DNA of 64,000 nt from Cinclus cinclus (GCF_963662255.1 NC_085059.1:10077234-10141233), one strand, 5' to 3'; counted from the first letter of the stretch, positions 12,801 through 26,413 are shown. The notes: generated by a model from the sequence alone, not told the origin. Numbers and translations: made by a program.

Positions 12801-14757
12801 ATCTATTCCTTAAGTTAGACATAGTCTGCAGCTGAGATACTGCAAGTACCACATGCAGTGAATTGATTACTTTGGTTTTCCTATGTCCCACAGTGTTCAC
12901 TTTGCCTCTAGAAGTGCAATATTCTTGATTTTTCCCCAGTTGAGATCAAATACCTCTTTTGAAAAAATTGTCTATTGACAGAGGAAATGCATTTATAAAT
13001 AACAGATTGCTTCAATAATACAATAATTTTTTTCTAATCCTGTCTTCTGATGTTTTTCATATTTCAAAGAGTGTTGTTGGTTTGGAACTTAATAAATATA
13101 TGCATTTATCAGTCAGGTTTTCATGGGTTTTTTAAGATGGCGTGAGGAAAACATCTCTGACTCAAAGTATTTGCAAGTAAGTAGTCCAATTCTGAAAATG
13201 TCTAAGTGCAACAAACATTAAAATAATGAATGTAATTTAATGACAATGCTTGACCTGTAGGATAAGATTCATAAGGGCTAATGATAGAATAGCAATAATA
13301 ACTTTTTTATTAGTGATACGTTCTTTACATACTTAACAACTTTACCACTTACATATGTTTGCAAGAGTCATATGAAACACACCCAAAACAGAAGTTAATA
13401 GTAGTTCAGTAACAGCATCATTGACTTAGGCTTATGCATCATCACAGGCAATATTCAGGTTCTGTTCACAGTGCAAGTCATTCATCTATAATAATCTTAT
13501 ACTTACGAGCATAGTATCAAAGATGTCTTAAATGTATCTCCTTAATTCATAAATAGAAATGTTTTAAATGAATAGATGATAAATTATTTACTGGTTTGAC
13601 TAGTATCCCTTAACTACAAGTAATATAAGTTGAATAAGGTGTCAATTAATGTCTAATCTCCCTAGACAGAGACTCCATTTTTTCTTCTGGAAGCCCATCT
13701 TGCCTTAAGATAATATACTATTAATTTAAGTGATGTTAGGCACAAGTCTTCAATCAAAACCAGAAATGGGAGTAGAAATACAGAGTGGTTGGCTGTAGGT
13801 CACTTTTCAAGTAAGCAGCTGGTAAGAGGGGCAGCTGAAGCCAGCAAAATGAAAAAAAAATTTAGAGTGAAGACAGAATATGATCAATTATACAAATCAG
13901 CTGAAGTAATAATGCAAAGGAGGTCATAGTAAAAGCTAAGAGTACAGCTAGCAGTACTGACTAATGCAGCAACTAAAGAGATAAAACTTGAAATAAAATA
14001 AAAATTAAAAATAAATAAGGTCAAAGACAGCTCAGTGCTACTAAACCTTTGAAAATGTGACCTGTAACTCTGTGATTCAGGGTTTAAAAGAAAATTAAAA
14101 ACAGAGGAACTGTAGTCTTTCATAAATACTCAGAAATCTTTTGTTTGCACCTCATGATTATTCAGTGGGAATATTGGTGATACAACGGTATCAATTCATT
14201 AGCATTTATTTTTTTTTTAGTTCCCAGAAACTAATCATGGACCAGGGCACCTGAAGATGGGCACTCGAATGTCCATGGCAAAACAGTTGCAGTGTAATGA
14301 GGAAGTCAGTTGTCCTCTGGACTTGCCTATCAGCTAGTCTTAACATGAACCATATAAATTCTAGTTCTTCATTCTATTGGGCCACACTGAAATGCTCAGA
14401 CTATGATTCTCATTCATCCTCTGATACTGAAAAGTAGAACACATCCCTTTGAACAGCTCCAAGCGAAGGCAATGCAGAAATAAATTTGTTTCTAATCACA
14501 TATTGCCAATGTTGCGTATCAGCAAGGTAGGACTTCGTGCCTGGTGCTGGCAGTTTGTTGTACACATATCTCAGATCTGGGCAGACTTGAGACGGGTGGT
14601 TCAAGCCATGGGAGGATCACCAGCATCAAGTGGCAGACTGTGCTGATGATCCCCGAGTAAGTGTAGGATAAACTCTAGGTCAGATTTCATTAGTAAGATA
14701 GGCAATATAACTGTTGGTTGTGTCTGCTGCTTCCTGACAGGCGATTTTTTTTCCCTG
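6894..14757. other. 7.9 kb AT-rich intergenic stretch, no gene seen
   Basis: All open frames are under 90 codons and unrecognised, apart from one that runs into the LTR at the right end. I see no repeat family I can name. A short purine-rich run (poly-A then G-rich) is present near 11179-11205. The segment 14400-14757 is somewhat less AT-rich but shows no recognisable element before the LTR starts. Confidence 0.45.
14753..14757. repeat. left target-site duplication CCCTG
   Basis: These five bases are identical to 16063-16067, on the other side of the LTR. A 5-bp duplication is typical of ERVL-type and some other retroviral integrases. Confidence 0.75.
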
Positions 14758-15460
14758 TGTGCTGGTTTTACATTGATTGGCACATGGAGGAGGACATACA
14801 TGTTTTCTCCTTGAGAACTTCCTCTGTGAGTTGATGGGACCACTTGGAGGCTGGTTTGGTTGTCGACAGCTGAGAAAACAATTGGAGGATTTGGTCCACC
14901 TCTGCGCATTCCCATTTTGAAGCAAGCAAACCCGGGAAGGGCCCTTTTCTCTTCTGGCAGGAGTGCAGCAGCACGGCCCAGGCCTGGCTCCCCTGCGGGC
15001 CTCCCGGGGGCAGGCCCGGGCCCTGTCTGGGGAGCCGGCGTGTCCCGGCACGAAGGAGGGGTGGCCATCGGCCATCGGTGGGTGCTGCAGCTGAGCCCCC
15101 GGGGGGCTCCCTGACATCCTCGCCGTCCCCACCACCCTTCCCAGAGCGGCCGCTGCCGTTCCCGGCTTGGGCCGGACCCCCAGCGCAGCCGGAGCGTTCT
15201 GAGGTCCTGGCGCAGCTCCGGCGTGGCCTGGACGCAGCTGGTGCATCCTCCAAGGGAGACTGCAACCCCTCCAGTGCTCCGATAGGACTTGCAGACCTCC
15301 AATCCTCCCTTGAGCGAGAAGAAAAAGAACAGAGAGGATGCGCCAAAGTCAGTGAACCGCGAGTCGGGTTCCAGATGGAAGGAGAATGAGGAGACGTCGT
15401 GAATTTGGGCTGAAAATCCTTTTGTAAGAATAGGGATGGACTGTACCACACTAAGAATTC

Positions 15461-15467
15461 CTATAAA
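15461..15467 (+). promoter_or_regulatory. TATA-like box of the solo LTR
   Basis: CTATAAA lies downstream of the CpG-rich U3 part and about 480 bp before the LTR's poly(A) signal. Confidence 0.5.
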
Positions 15468-15944
15468 CCCTGGAAAAAGACGTGGGGGGTTGGAGCGTTC
15501 AAATTGATAGATCATTGAGCAAAAGCATGTGTGTTGAGGATCCTTTGCCCCAAGGGAAGAAGGGGATCTCTGTTCCTGGGGTTGAAGTATGAATAGAGAG
15601 AAAGAGAGATGAAGAGAATGTCTGCTTTTTGAACAGTTTATTCTGAAAACTAATACCCCATGAGTTTATCATGGCCCATAATCCACAGCTTTGGGAAAGC
15701 TGTGAAGTTGGGAGGAGTTTGTGGAAAGTGAAGCCACGAGAGAACATTTTTTTTCTTCATTTGGAGAAGTCCCAATAGCCTGGCAAGGGGAGACTCCTCT
15801 CCCTAGAGTAAACTGAAAAAGATTATTTAAGTTGGTAACTGACTGAAGTGTTTCTGTATGATGTTAAGGAGAAGAAGGTGTGGGAGAGGGGAGGAGGGGT
15901 GGTCTGAAGGTTTTATTCTGAATTTATTATTTCTTTATGTTGTT

Positions 15945-15950
15945 AATAAA
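15945..15950 (+). terminator. poly(A) signal of the solo LTR
   Basis: AATAAA is followed within 20 bases by T-rich sequence. It fixes the LTR orientation as plus. Confidence 0.7.
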
Positions 15951-16062
15951 GTTTTTCTTTACAACCTTTACGTGGCCTTTTAGACCTGCCTTGCTTTTGC
16001 TCCTAATCCTACCTCACAGCAGAAAATGAGTATATTGAAATTGGCAAATCCAAACTGCTACA

Positions 16063-16067
16063 CCCTG
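16063..16067. repeat. right target-site duplication CCCTG
   Basis: Exact match to 14753-14757. Confidence 0.75.
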
Positions 16068-19000
16068 GGGAAGAGAACGTGGAATTCCATAAAGTACTTA
16101 CTCTTACATAGTTTGTAAACATATTCTTGCCTTTTTAACAAACAGACAAACTGTTCTGATAGTGTTGTAAATATTCCATTGCATTTAAGGTTTGGGTATG
16201 TATCTCTAATCTCTGTCTCTGCGGGGTAATGATGATTTGCTGTTGGGAGTTTAATTAAGAAAAAGTTAAGCTCCACTTACTTGTGTTCTTACAATTAAAT
16301 GCAAATAGATTTAAAAGAACCTGCTTGGCTATGCAAAGCTGAATAATGCTGACAATACAATTTTAAAAAAAAGTATTGAAAAGCAGCTTAACTCCTAAAT
16401 AAAGCAAAGGCAACAAGCCACACAATGGGCTGTTTTGTATTGATTTGCATAAAGTGGTGGATAATAATTGACTTTAAATCTCATTCAAAATAATACATAA
16501 TAAAATCTTTTCTGTCCTAATCAACTATCCTCCTGGTCATATGAACAAATATTGCCACGGGTCTTTTTCTTAGTGCTTTCACTGACTCTGATATGTTTGT
16601 ACATTTGCTTTAGTTCATTTTTTCTTAAGCAATTCTTGGTTTGTTTTCCACCGCTTGTTGAACCTGCTCATACATCCAGACCATCATATTTGATAAGACC
16701 CTGAACAAATACAGCATGAATTCACATTCTACCATTTTATCTGTCCTTAAGTCATGATGTGTAGCACATTATCCTACACAAAAATGCATATGCATGCAAA
16801 TATATAATTATGAAAGTGTGGGAATCCTTAAAATCAGAGGGTTTTGGGAAAGCTGCAAAAAAGCAGGCCTCAGAGACAGCAATCTGCAATTAGAGCTAAG
16901 TGGAAAGCATAAGGCGTGTCAGCAGAAAAGTTATATGAGATGTAAAAAGTAAGGACAAAGAGAGGCAATGGTTTTATTTGTGTATTAACACTTGGCTAGA
17001 ATAACTCTCTAAGCTTCAGAAAAGTATATCTAGCAAAATATTAGGAAGGTCTAAGCTTAATCATGGAGCTCTGTGCATTGTATTTTAAGGCTTACAAGTA
17101 GGTATTGTATTTGAAATAAGCGAGCATTGTTTCAACCAAAGGTACTTGGACTTATAGTGGTTGGATAAAACTACTAGTCAATATGTTTTTGCATTTGTGA
17201 TTGGTCTAAAAAACTTTCAAAGTGTAACATCACATTCTCTGGCTGTTGCTGAGGATGTGAGCTGCTGGCATCTTCCTGCTGTCCCAACCGTGCAATAAGA
17301 CTGATGCTTGGGAGGAAAAAAAATAATAAAGCAGCTTGAGATGGGGTCCACAGCAGTCCTGTCCTGTTTGTGCTTCTGTGCTTAAACCCCTGGCCAGCAT
17401 TATGAAAGTAATTATAACTAGATTTTTAAAAAGCACAGTTTTAGTAGTCATTAAATTAATAATGTGAAAGCCTTGCATTAGTAAATTCCATCGCATGGAG
17501 AAGTGTTAATCTTGTGTCTCTAAGGGAACATCAAGGTTTTCAGTACAATTTTATATCCCTTTTTAACTTGGTACACTTAGCATGTGTGTATTCTCATCAA
17601 GATAAATCAGACTGACTAGGGCTGGGGACCTAGTAAATCAGGGGTTTTCAATGGAATTTTCAAAAGTATCAAAGGAATTTTGAAAATCCATTAAAAGGCA
17701 CTATTTCCATCACATCTGATTCCTGGCTGAATGTGCATGACGGAAAAGGCCTACAAGCCTGATGAGGGGGCTTTTATGAATATTAGGAGACCATTTTGGT
17801 GCAGAAGAATCAAATACAAACAGTATGTTTGAGTCTGTTTGAATGTCACAGGAAAAATATCCACTACAAGAGTAATTTCCTAGATGAATTATAGTGAAAT
17901 TAGTTCACATATTTTTCTCAATTTCCCTGCTGTATGCTCACAAATTTATGATAAATTTAGGGGGATCTGTGACTTTAAATGATGGTAAAAAGATATCATT
18001 GGTGTGAATGGGAGATTCCATGGTTTTGTTTCAGTGACAGTCTATTACTAATTACTGCTGAGTATTCTGCCTTGAGTTTATGACTCAGAAGTCTTAAATG
18101 GTACACACAAGACTACAATATCAGAATGTGTATTTAATTTATTTAATTTAACTATAAATGAGCTAGAGAAACAATAAGAAGAAAAGAAATCCTGCAGGTA
18201 TGTTTTTCTAGGTGTCTTTTGTGATGAGGAATATTCATACCATTTGACTTATTTGGACACTAAATAAACTCAGCTTTAGATTGAGCCTGAAAGACTGAAA
18301 CCTCAGTCTTAGGTTTACTGTAAAATACAATTCTGAAATATGCTAAGGCACATCTCTGATATACTATTACAAAACTTCAAGACCAATTTAATATTAGTAC
18401 AAACAAATTATTATTCTGAATGCAACTGCTTCATTGTGGGACACTTAATTTTTCTCAATATAGCTTGGAAGCAAAATACTGACAGTATTGGGTAGTCCCC
18501 CGAGTTTCTGACTATGCCAGATGACAGACTTGTTACTAGCCATCAAACCAAGAACAGGCTGTATAATTTTGCAGCCTGAATAGCAGGAGATAACTTACTG
18601 AAAAGAGCTGCTCCCAGGAAATTACTCAAGATTGAGTGACCCTGAGTTAAGTCCATTTCAAATTAATAGAAAAATAAACCATTCGGATTACTAATTACAG
18701 GTTTTTAATTATTTTAAAAGGACAAGCTTTGAGAAATTAAGGGAGCTCATCACAGAATTTAGCTGTACTAAAGAGCTCAAACTCTTCAGTGTCAGTGAGG
18801 CTTGATGTTTTTGAGGTTGTTGTTATTAATCAGTATTGCACAGCTTCCCAGAGTTGTCTTTACAAACTTCTGAATTTCTTGAAGGAAATAGTTTCGAACC
18901 TACTGGGTGAATGACTGCTCAAGAGAAGAATATTACAGTTGTGAGAAATGAGGTAATATTTTGCTGCAGCCAAGAGGTTATTAGGTAAAAGAATGAAAGC

Positions 19001-19074
19001 TGTTAGTTTTATGTGTTGTTATTTATAGTTTGGATTTGTTCTAGTTAACTTGTTGGGTGAGCTGGGAGAGGGGC
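16068..19074. other. 3 kb AT-rich intergenic stretch, no gene seen
   Basis: Only short open frames occur. A small tandem repeat of the 9-mer tatttaatt (two copies) lies at 18131-18148. Octamer-like ATTTGCAT elements occur (for example near 16442). No named repeat was recognised. Confidence 0.45.
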
Positions 19075-19079
19075 AGGGT
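19075..19079. repeat. left target-site duplication AGGGT
   Basis: Identical to 19739-19743 beyond the other end of the LTR. Several candidate end pairs were tried before this match, so it is less certain than the other two duplications. Confidence 0.6.
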
Positions 19080-19354
19080 TGAAGACCTGGACAAACTGAA
19101 GTAGGATGAGAGGGGAGGGGACACAGAAGTAGGTGGTCAGGAGAGGATGCAAGTTCCTGAGTACCAGCTGATGGTACTACCACAGAGAGCTGGTATGTAT
19201 GGAAGAAAGAACGCAGGGTAAAAGGCCCAACAAGGGGTCATCTCTGGTGAAAAAAGGGCTGGCGCCACAGCTAAAAATCCACATCCTAGTCTGGAGAGCA
19301 GATGTAGGCAGAGATAAAAGAAATATTCTTGACTGAGAGACACTGTTTCATAAA

Positions 19355-19363
19355 CTATAAAAG
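19355..19363 (+). promoter_or_regulatory. TATA box of the LTR
   Basis: CTATAAAAG sits about 320 bp upstream of the LTR poly(A) signal, consistent with a U3 core promoter. Confidence 0.6.
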
Positions 19364-19680
19364 ACACACTAGTTATCAGAGAGACAGAAGCCTCTTTCAC
19401 ACACACCCTGAAGGTGTGGGGGACTTCTCTCTGGAGTTTGGACACAAATTCCAGGGCTTCTCTGCTGGGAACTGAGGGAAAGGATCTCGATGTGTGCCCC
19501 ACCAACAACAGGATGGTAAGATATATTGAATCTTAAGGTATATTAGTTCTTCACTAGCTATAAATTTAATGGTACCTTTAATCTCACACTGTATATACCA
19601 ACTAGTAGTTTCTTTTTGTCCTTATTCCTGTGTAGTATTAGTTGTTTTAAGTCTTATGTCTGTAAGTTTTGTGTCTATTA

Positions 19681-19686
19681 AATAAA
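19681..19686 (+). terminator. poly(A) signal of the LTR
   Basis: AATAAA, overlapping a second ATAAAT, lies 52 bp before the inferred LTR end. Confidence 0.6.
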
Positions 19687-19738
19687 TAATTCATTCTATA
19701 ATAGACTGAATCAACCATTATTAAGGAACTTGCAAACA

Positions 19739-19743
19739 AGGGT
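19739..19743. repeat. right target-site duplication AGGGT
   Basis: Exact match to 19075-19079. Confidence 0.6.
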
Positions 19744-22700
19744 GGGTTTTGGGTGCTAGCCACCCCAGTAAGGTTACTGCCTGCTGCTGGAGGCCTGGGC
19801 AAAAGGCAGAGACTAAACCCCCACAACTATTCATAGCAATTTCTAACACAATTATGCAGAGAGCCTGTAGGGAATGGAGTGACGGATTGATCAGTGAACA
19901 AATGCGATTCAGAAGTCAGAAAGCTTATTTAAAAGGTAAGAATTGGCAAAAAAAAAAAATATTCTGGTAAAATTACAACAATTAAATCTCATAAAATAAA
20001 AACAAATAATGAAAGACCCATGCAGTAAAAAATAATTTCTACCTTCAATGGAAAATATGTTGCTTGTTTCTCAATGAAGGCGATGTTGAACTGGAAGAGG
20101 AAACAGGTCATTCCATGATATAAATAACCAGAAGAGCCCCAAAAGGTTGCTACACTGGGGCAAAAATCAGAGGGGCTTTTTTAAAAACTAAAAGACTTAC
20201 TGCATGATGTGGCATATGCTTGGCAGGAATTTGGAATAGATGTTCTGCTTTAGAAGTGGATGTTGAGTTTCCTTTCATATTGTGATTCATGCAATGGATC
20301 TGTGCAATGGCCATCTTAATTGAAAAGGCAAACTGTGATTTATTCCTCATGCTGTCTTGGACTGCTAAATTTCCTAGTAATCTAATGATCACAGGTTTTT
20401 CATAGCCTGCTATTCCTCAGAGTTCTTTCATCTTTTCTCATCACTTCTGGGAAACCTATTTCAAGGACATGGTAACATTGCAGCTGTTTCAGTCAGGGAA
20501 AGACCAGCAAGGCTCTGAGATCTTTTTGTTTGTGTGCTCCAGTCAAGGGTTCCGATCAACTTCTTTCTTTATTACTTTGATTTTTGGTGTTCATAGATGA
20601 CATTTAACCTTCTGTCACAACTCACTGTGGGGATGGGTACAGAATGATCTAAATGTAATATCATTTTACAATGTTCTTAAATTCTTGATTTTTTATATCC
20701 TGTATATAGAAAACATTGCCATTGATTTTTTTTTTCTGCCATAAAATTGGACTGGCAATTGGGTTGTGAAACAAAGAAATCCCACGCCCCTGTCAAAATA
20801 GAATATAAGTTTAACAAATACTCTTGGTTGGTATCCTTTCTGAGTGTGGGTTTATCTGTGAGTTTTAATGGAGTCCTTTATGCTGGAAACATCTTTGGAG
20901 ACAAGTGGAAATAGTCTGTCAGTTGCCATGGACACATCTGTGTGCAAACCTTATATTCCTCTTTTACCGTGTGACTGCATACTGATATGTGCTATATAGA
21001 ACAGACTGAGTATCCTCAGCTTGATTCCTACTATGCACTTTTATGCGACTCCCTACACAGCTAATTTACACAGCTTGATTTTGATGCAGTCTGTATCAAT
21101 TCTGGCAATTTCTTGTGAGAGCCGTGGCACAACAAGCTTGGTGATAGCTCATAATAAGCCAGTATTTTTGCTGTAAAGATAACTGTGAACATCATTAAAT
21201 GAATGTTATGCCAGGGGGAATGGGTATCCTTCCAAAAAGCTTTTCATTTATCCTGTGGTGTCAAGCACAACAAACAAACTGTAATAAGCCTGAGCTTCTT
21301 GGGATTTGTGCGATTGGAAATTTCTTCGACAGTGAAAATTCAGTACATTCATACACGAGGACAGTAGTGCACCCTTCACCTTCTGGAAGCACTTTAGAAA
21401 TCCCAAGCTAAACCTAGCTTGCTATTTGTTTAAAAAAAAATCCAGCCAGATGCTCCCTTACTCTTTTATCATTATAATAGTATTAACAATTTAGATGAAG
21501 GGAATTGAGGGCATGATGATAGATGGGAATAATGTAGAGAATGCGCTTTATCTCCTTAATTTTTAAAAATAAACAATATCAAAAGGATGCACCCTATGTA
21601 TGGGTTATATATGTTATAAATCTAATATAAATAAGAAATGAAATGGAAATAAACTGTGAAAATATTGCTGAATGTATCTCTAATTAAAGTTTATTTACTA
21701 TAAACATGATTTAATAAGGACATAACAGCAATGCTGTACTGAAATGTCCAGCTGACAGGTCTGCTAACCCATTAACCAGATACAGCCTATTTGGTCCAAT
21801 ATGGGAAAAGTTTATGTTTAATTCATAAATATCCTATTTATTCTGGGCTAAAGGCAAGTTTCAAGCTTGTAAAAATGCTCAGAGCTCTTGAGGCCCTTGG
21901 GGAGACTGGGGGATTACACTGGGATAGCAGTGGTTCCTTGAGATTGTCTACAAGCCAGGACTAAAAGAGGAGGAAGTAACAAACTTGTGAACCATATACG
22001 TGTACAGTGATGTCCCATAATTTAAGTCACTGACTGCCCACATACAGCTAATAATCTGAAGCACACAAAAGAACAATTTTGTTGATTAATTCTACTCTAT
22101 GAAAACAGCTTTGGCAATATTCTCTAAAAGCCTCTTACTTAATTGTATTTCAGTAGAGGAAAATTCAACTCCCAGTAGTGAAATTATTTAGTTAAGAGTA
22201 GAGAGGAATAAAGAAACTCTCATCTGAAAAATGGGACACAATATGCCATCCACTAGCTCATCCTACGTGAGAACAAGAAGTCTTTATGGCGACAAAGGAG
22301 TCTGCAGAGCAAGAGGAATGTTTTTGCACTTTCCTAATTGTAGATGACAAGATACTGCAGCAAGCTGGGCTACTCAAAATTGATGTTACAATAGCCTCAT
22401 TAGAAAAATGGAATTGCTATAACGTGAGTACACTTGCCTCCAGCTGCCAGGAAATTCCCTGAACCTATAGTGAAAGCATAGGGGCGCTACTCCAGAGTCC
22501 ATTGTGCTGTTTTACTTTGATCTACTTGCTAAAGCACTTTGCTCTGGTATGTGTGCCACTGACATCACTGAGACTGACACTACACAGCCAGCTGTGTAGA
22601 AGATAAAGCTGACAGGCTTGTGCCACAGCTGTGAAAAGCTCACATTCCAGTAAGAGCAGCAGTATTAGTGACCCTGGAGGCAACAAGTAGCAGGGTCATG

Positions 22701-25700
22701 AGGGCAGTAAGTCAGTATTTATGCAGTACTATGGCAATTTGGGGAATAGTTTCATGACTAGAGGCAGATCAGTGTTTAAATACCTGCTTCTGGCTGGGCA
22801 CACTTCTCTGCTTATGGTTTTGTGCATCTGCAGCTAGAGGTGCTTTCCTCCCGTTTGCCATTTGGAGTCATGTAAGACAATAAGATATCTGGTGTAACAT
22901 ATTAGAAAAGAGAATGTTCTAGACATTATGTTGTGATTAACTAGATAAACTCTTGTTAAATTAAGACAGGATTTATAATACTACCAAGACTGTAGTATGT
23001 AAGAAGTGTTCTGGATTTGTTGGCGATTTTCTTAGCTGCAGTTCAAAAGCAGAAGAGATTTGCACAGGCATTTGGAGAGTTGTTCACTCCGGTGCTGCAG
23101 CTGATGTATGGGGCTTTCCAATCCATACAGAAATCCTGAAGGACCCCTAAAATAGTAATTCTAGTTAATCAGGTTGAGTTTGGAACACAAAAGACCAGGA
23201 AGAGCAAAGGTTTTTGTTTTGTCCTGTGTATCAGGAGAGGTAGGGACAGAAAAATCTAGTATGTATGTATCTCTGCTCTGAAGTCAAACTGCTAAATAAT
23301 ATAGACAGAAGTACAAAAGTAACAGGCAGATCTTTGAGGAGCTTCTTTCTTCCTCTGTGTGATCCTGAAAGCTTCCAGCAACTCAGTGGGATTCATGATA
23401 TCCTGCTTCTGCCAAAGCAGAAGATTCACATACGTTTATGTAATAATATTGTGACTAAATCTATTAAAAATAGATTGCTACCAAAAACATCACAGTCTGT
23501 AAGCATTGAGCTCTTTACATTACTGAAGAATTTTTACAAATTCAGATTATATTTTTAAAGCAAATGATATTGTTTCACATGAAAAGTGAACTAGCCTTAT
23601 GAGTCAAAAAGTCATCCTATAAGTAGTATTTTTTAATGTAAAACTTTTTTTGAAAAACACTTTATTTGCACTTTTTTGATATACAGATGAATTTTCTTGG
23701 TCAGTTAACCATCACTAATAAACAGAGAGGGAATTCACTGAGCAAATTCATGTATAACATGTTGGTGTTTAATTCAGGGCAACCCTTAGTCATATCAGAG
23801 AGGGGATGGAGACATCTGGAAAAGGGGAAAGGCAGGAGTTATCTCCTGAGGGAATTCCACGCTCACCAAGTGTCTAGTAAGAAAGAAACAAACTTGTCAG
23901 CATCATGTAATTCTACCACTTCAATACATTTTGACTCTGCACTACTTAGAAATAATCATTGGAAGGAAGAGTCAACTTTACCTACCTGTCCTATGATTAA
24001 TAGAGAAGCAGGACCAACTTTCAAGTCCTTTTGTAATTATGATGCAGAACTGTTGGAGGTCTCTAAATCCAGACGATTATTCTTCCTTTCCTTCCCCTAA
24101 CTTTAACCACACCTTTCTCATAGTAGAAAGGATCCAGGCTGTCTAGGCAACAGAGTTCCCATCTCCCTGCCTGGACTGGTTCTGACTCAACTAAAATTGA
24201 GTTCACAACTGAAATTGAGTATCCAGATTAAAAAAAAATACTTCTGAATTAGGTGAGAATGGAAGGGTGTAGTAGTTATGAGACAATTGGTCTGATCAGG
24301 CCAAGGTCAAATGGTATGTTTGAAAATAAATTTTGCCTAACTTCTGTATTTCAGGGAAATTAAAAGGAAAAAAAGGATTAGAGAAACTGAAATTCAGTAG
24401 CAGAAATGGGATAAATGACGTCCTTTTAAATTCAAAATGAGGTTGCCACAATCTCAGAAGACAGTGATTAAGACATTAAAGGGAAATGTTCTGCCATTAA
24501 TATTCTGAATTGTCTAAATGCAGCACCTGCCTTCAAAATGAGTAAAAATGCATAAGAAAGGGGAAGAACCAGGGGGAAAAAGAAAAATGCTTTTTATAAA
24601 TAGTTATAAATAGCTTTATAGAAAGAGTAATCCTTGAGGAAATTGGGAAGTTAAATCAAACATTAATCCCTACAAGCAAGCAAGAAGTCCTCAGGTGAGC
24701 TAAGTAGTAAGAATAATGATTATCTTTATTTTATAACTGCAAGGAGGGTGAAGGATGGATAAAGACTTCTTTTATAACGGTAAACAGAAACCAACAGCCA
24801 TCTTGCTTTTCAATGCTGTTTTTGTTTGGTGACTTCAACCAGTTATTACTGGACTGGTGTCAATATTAAGAAGTAAATTCTACACCTGTATTCAGCAGTA
24901 GAAGGATATATCCTCAGTGCTTTCACAGGATCCATTTATTGAATTTCCATATTTATATAATGTTATAAGTGTACAGTTTCCATTATTTTATATTCTATTT
25001 TCATTGGGTTTTCTTTTCTTAAAAGATTTCTCAATATATTTTTGTATTCACTGCTTCTGTCACATCAAGTTGCCATGGTAATGCTGCAAAAATATTCAGA
25101 ATCACAAGATATTAATGAATCATTCCAACCAGGTTTCTGAAATTAAAGTTAAAACAAGCAACTGAAAAGTGGCACTGGAATCTGTGCTTCACATCCTGAG
25201 GTCAGTTTTCATGACAAGAATGCTTTCTGTTTGCAGATGTATGGATATACTGTGCACATTGATATAATCGAGAAACTCATATTCTCACTGTATATTTAGG
25301 GGTTTCTTCCCTTCTCCCACACCAGTCCCTCCTATTAAAGAGCATAAGGTTTAATCACATGTTTCTTCAGTCACAACTCAGTTTCAGTACGAATGACAAG
25401 CACCAGAAGGTCATCTTGTCTCCTCTCTTTCCCTGTCTTTGGGCAGCGGCAGCAGCGCTGTGCTGTTCCTCCCAGGTTGTGTAAGTCACTGTGCTCTCCA
25501 TAGGTGAGTGGAGGTTCAGCAATACAGGAGGGCTCATGGAGACATTGTCCTTACTGCTTTTTCCCCCAGTATCTCACCTGACTCCTTCCTGAAGTTCGTT
25601 GCTATTATTTCTTGTTCTGTTTTTTTACCAAGTGATAAGAAGAGATTGCTCCTTACCACTCCCTAGGACTCTTTTATGAAGCCTCCTACAATATTTTCCT

Positions 25701-26413
25701 CATAGCTGTTCAATTCCTTGTGCAAGAAATTTAGCACATTTGGGACCTGCTTCTAAATCTTTTGTCATTATCCCTGTTCTCTTCTTGATATTCCAACTGA
25801 CAGTGCCTAAAATCAGATCTAAAACATTAGCTGGAGTGTTTTAAATGTCAGCACAAGAGCAGAAAACCAACTTCATGCCTCATACAGATCTGTTTCTGTA
25901 TTACAATAAAGTGGCTGATTTTGCTCATTATCATGACATATGCTTAACTAAGGCTGCATAATAGTCCCTAGAAGATCTTTTGAAGAACTGTTGCTCACAC
26001 TGACTTTAATGTGCCTTAAAATTCTTACTAGGTATTTATTTTACTCTTTCAAATAGGATCTTTTTGTTTCCCCCAGACCAAATCTTCCTTTTATCAACAT
26101 CAATATTAGTTCTGAACATACCTTCCCAATTGACAGCAATCTCTTTTAATCTGCAAATTTAATAAACCTAATCTTTGTCTGCCAGGACAATATGAAATTA
26201 AGGACTAAGAAAATATACTCGTGGAATCCCTTGCCCATGCTTCCTTCTCCTATGACAATGCTTCTTTCTTGTTTAAAATTATATAAATTATATGAAGGAA
26301 ACCTCAAAATCATAGAGAAATTACTCCAGTACCTAGGAATATTGTATCTCTCTATATCTTCCAGGAAAATATATTATACCCTGAAAACAGGATATAACAT
26401 ACCTGCATGTAGT
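19744..26413. other. 6.7 kb AT-rich intergenic stretch, no gene seen
   Basis: The longest open frame is 144 codons (23666-24100, plus), with no recognisable domain and roughly the length expected by chance in this much AT-rich DNA. No CR1 tail, LTR signal pair or RNA gene was recognised. A short GC-richer patch near 25440-25500 has no clear identity. Confidence 0.45.

Larger units (their letters stand above)
14758..16062 (+). mobile_element. solo LTR, about 1305 bp, ERVL-like
   Basis: The element begins TGTGCTGG and ends CTGCTACA, so it has TGT...ACA termini. It is bounded on both sides by the direct repeat CCCTG, as expected for an integrated retroviral LTR. It is on the plus strand: a TATA-like CTATAAA lies at 15461-15467 and AATAAA at 15945-15950, followed by T-rich and GT-rich sequence. 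The first half (about 14930-15390) is very GC- and CpG-rich. No gag, pol or env lies between the duplications, so this is a solo LTR left by LTR-LTR recombination. Long open frames across it on both strands (for example 14601-15515, minus) come from the GC-rich composition and carry no domain. Assignment to ERVL is inferred from the 5-bp duplication and LTR style. Confidence 0.82.
19080..19738 (+). mobile_element. probable solo LTR, 659 bp
   Basis: The element runs from TGAAGACC to GCAAACA (TG...CA termini) and is flanked by the 5-bp direct repeat AGGGT. It has a good TATA box, CTATAAAAG at 19355-19363, and a poly(A) signal AATAAA at 19681-19686, with about 50 bases of U5 after it. That is the expected order for a plus-strand U3-R-U5. 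A minus-strand frame of 123 codons at 19137-19508 overlaps U3 and has no domain. No retroviral interior is attached. The boundaries depend on the duplication. An alternative start at 19051 (TGTTGGG) gave no matching duplication. Confidence 0.68.

Noticed and set aside
14601..15515. Minus-strand open frame of 304 codons, with overlapping long frames on both strands
   Set aside because: It lies mostly within the CpG-rich part of a solo LTR defined by a target-site duplication; low stop density follows from GC content, and no domain is recognisable.
23666..24100. Plus-strand open frame of 144 codons
   Set aside because: About the longest frame expected by chance in this amount of DNA; composition and content show no domain and no splice or start context of note.
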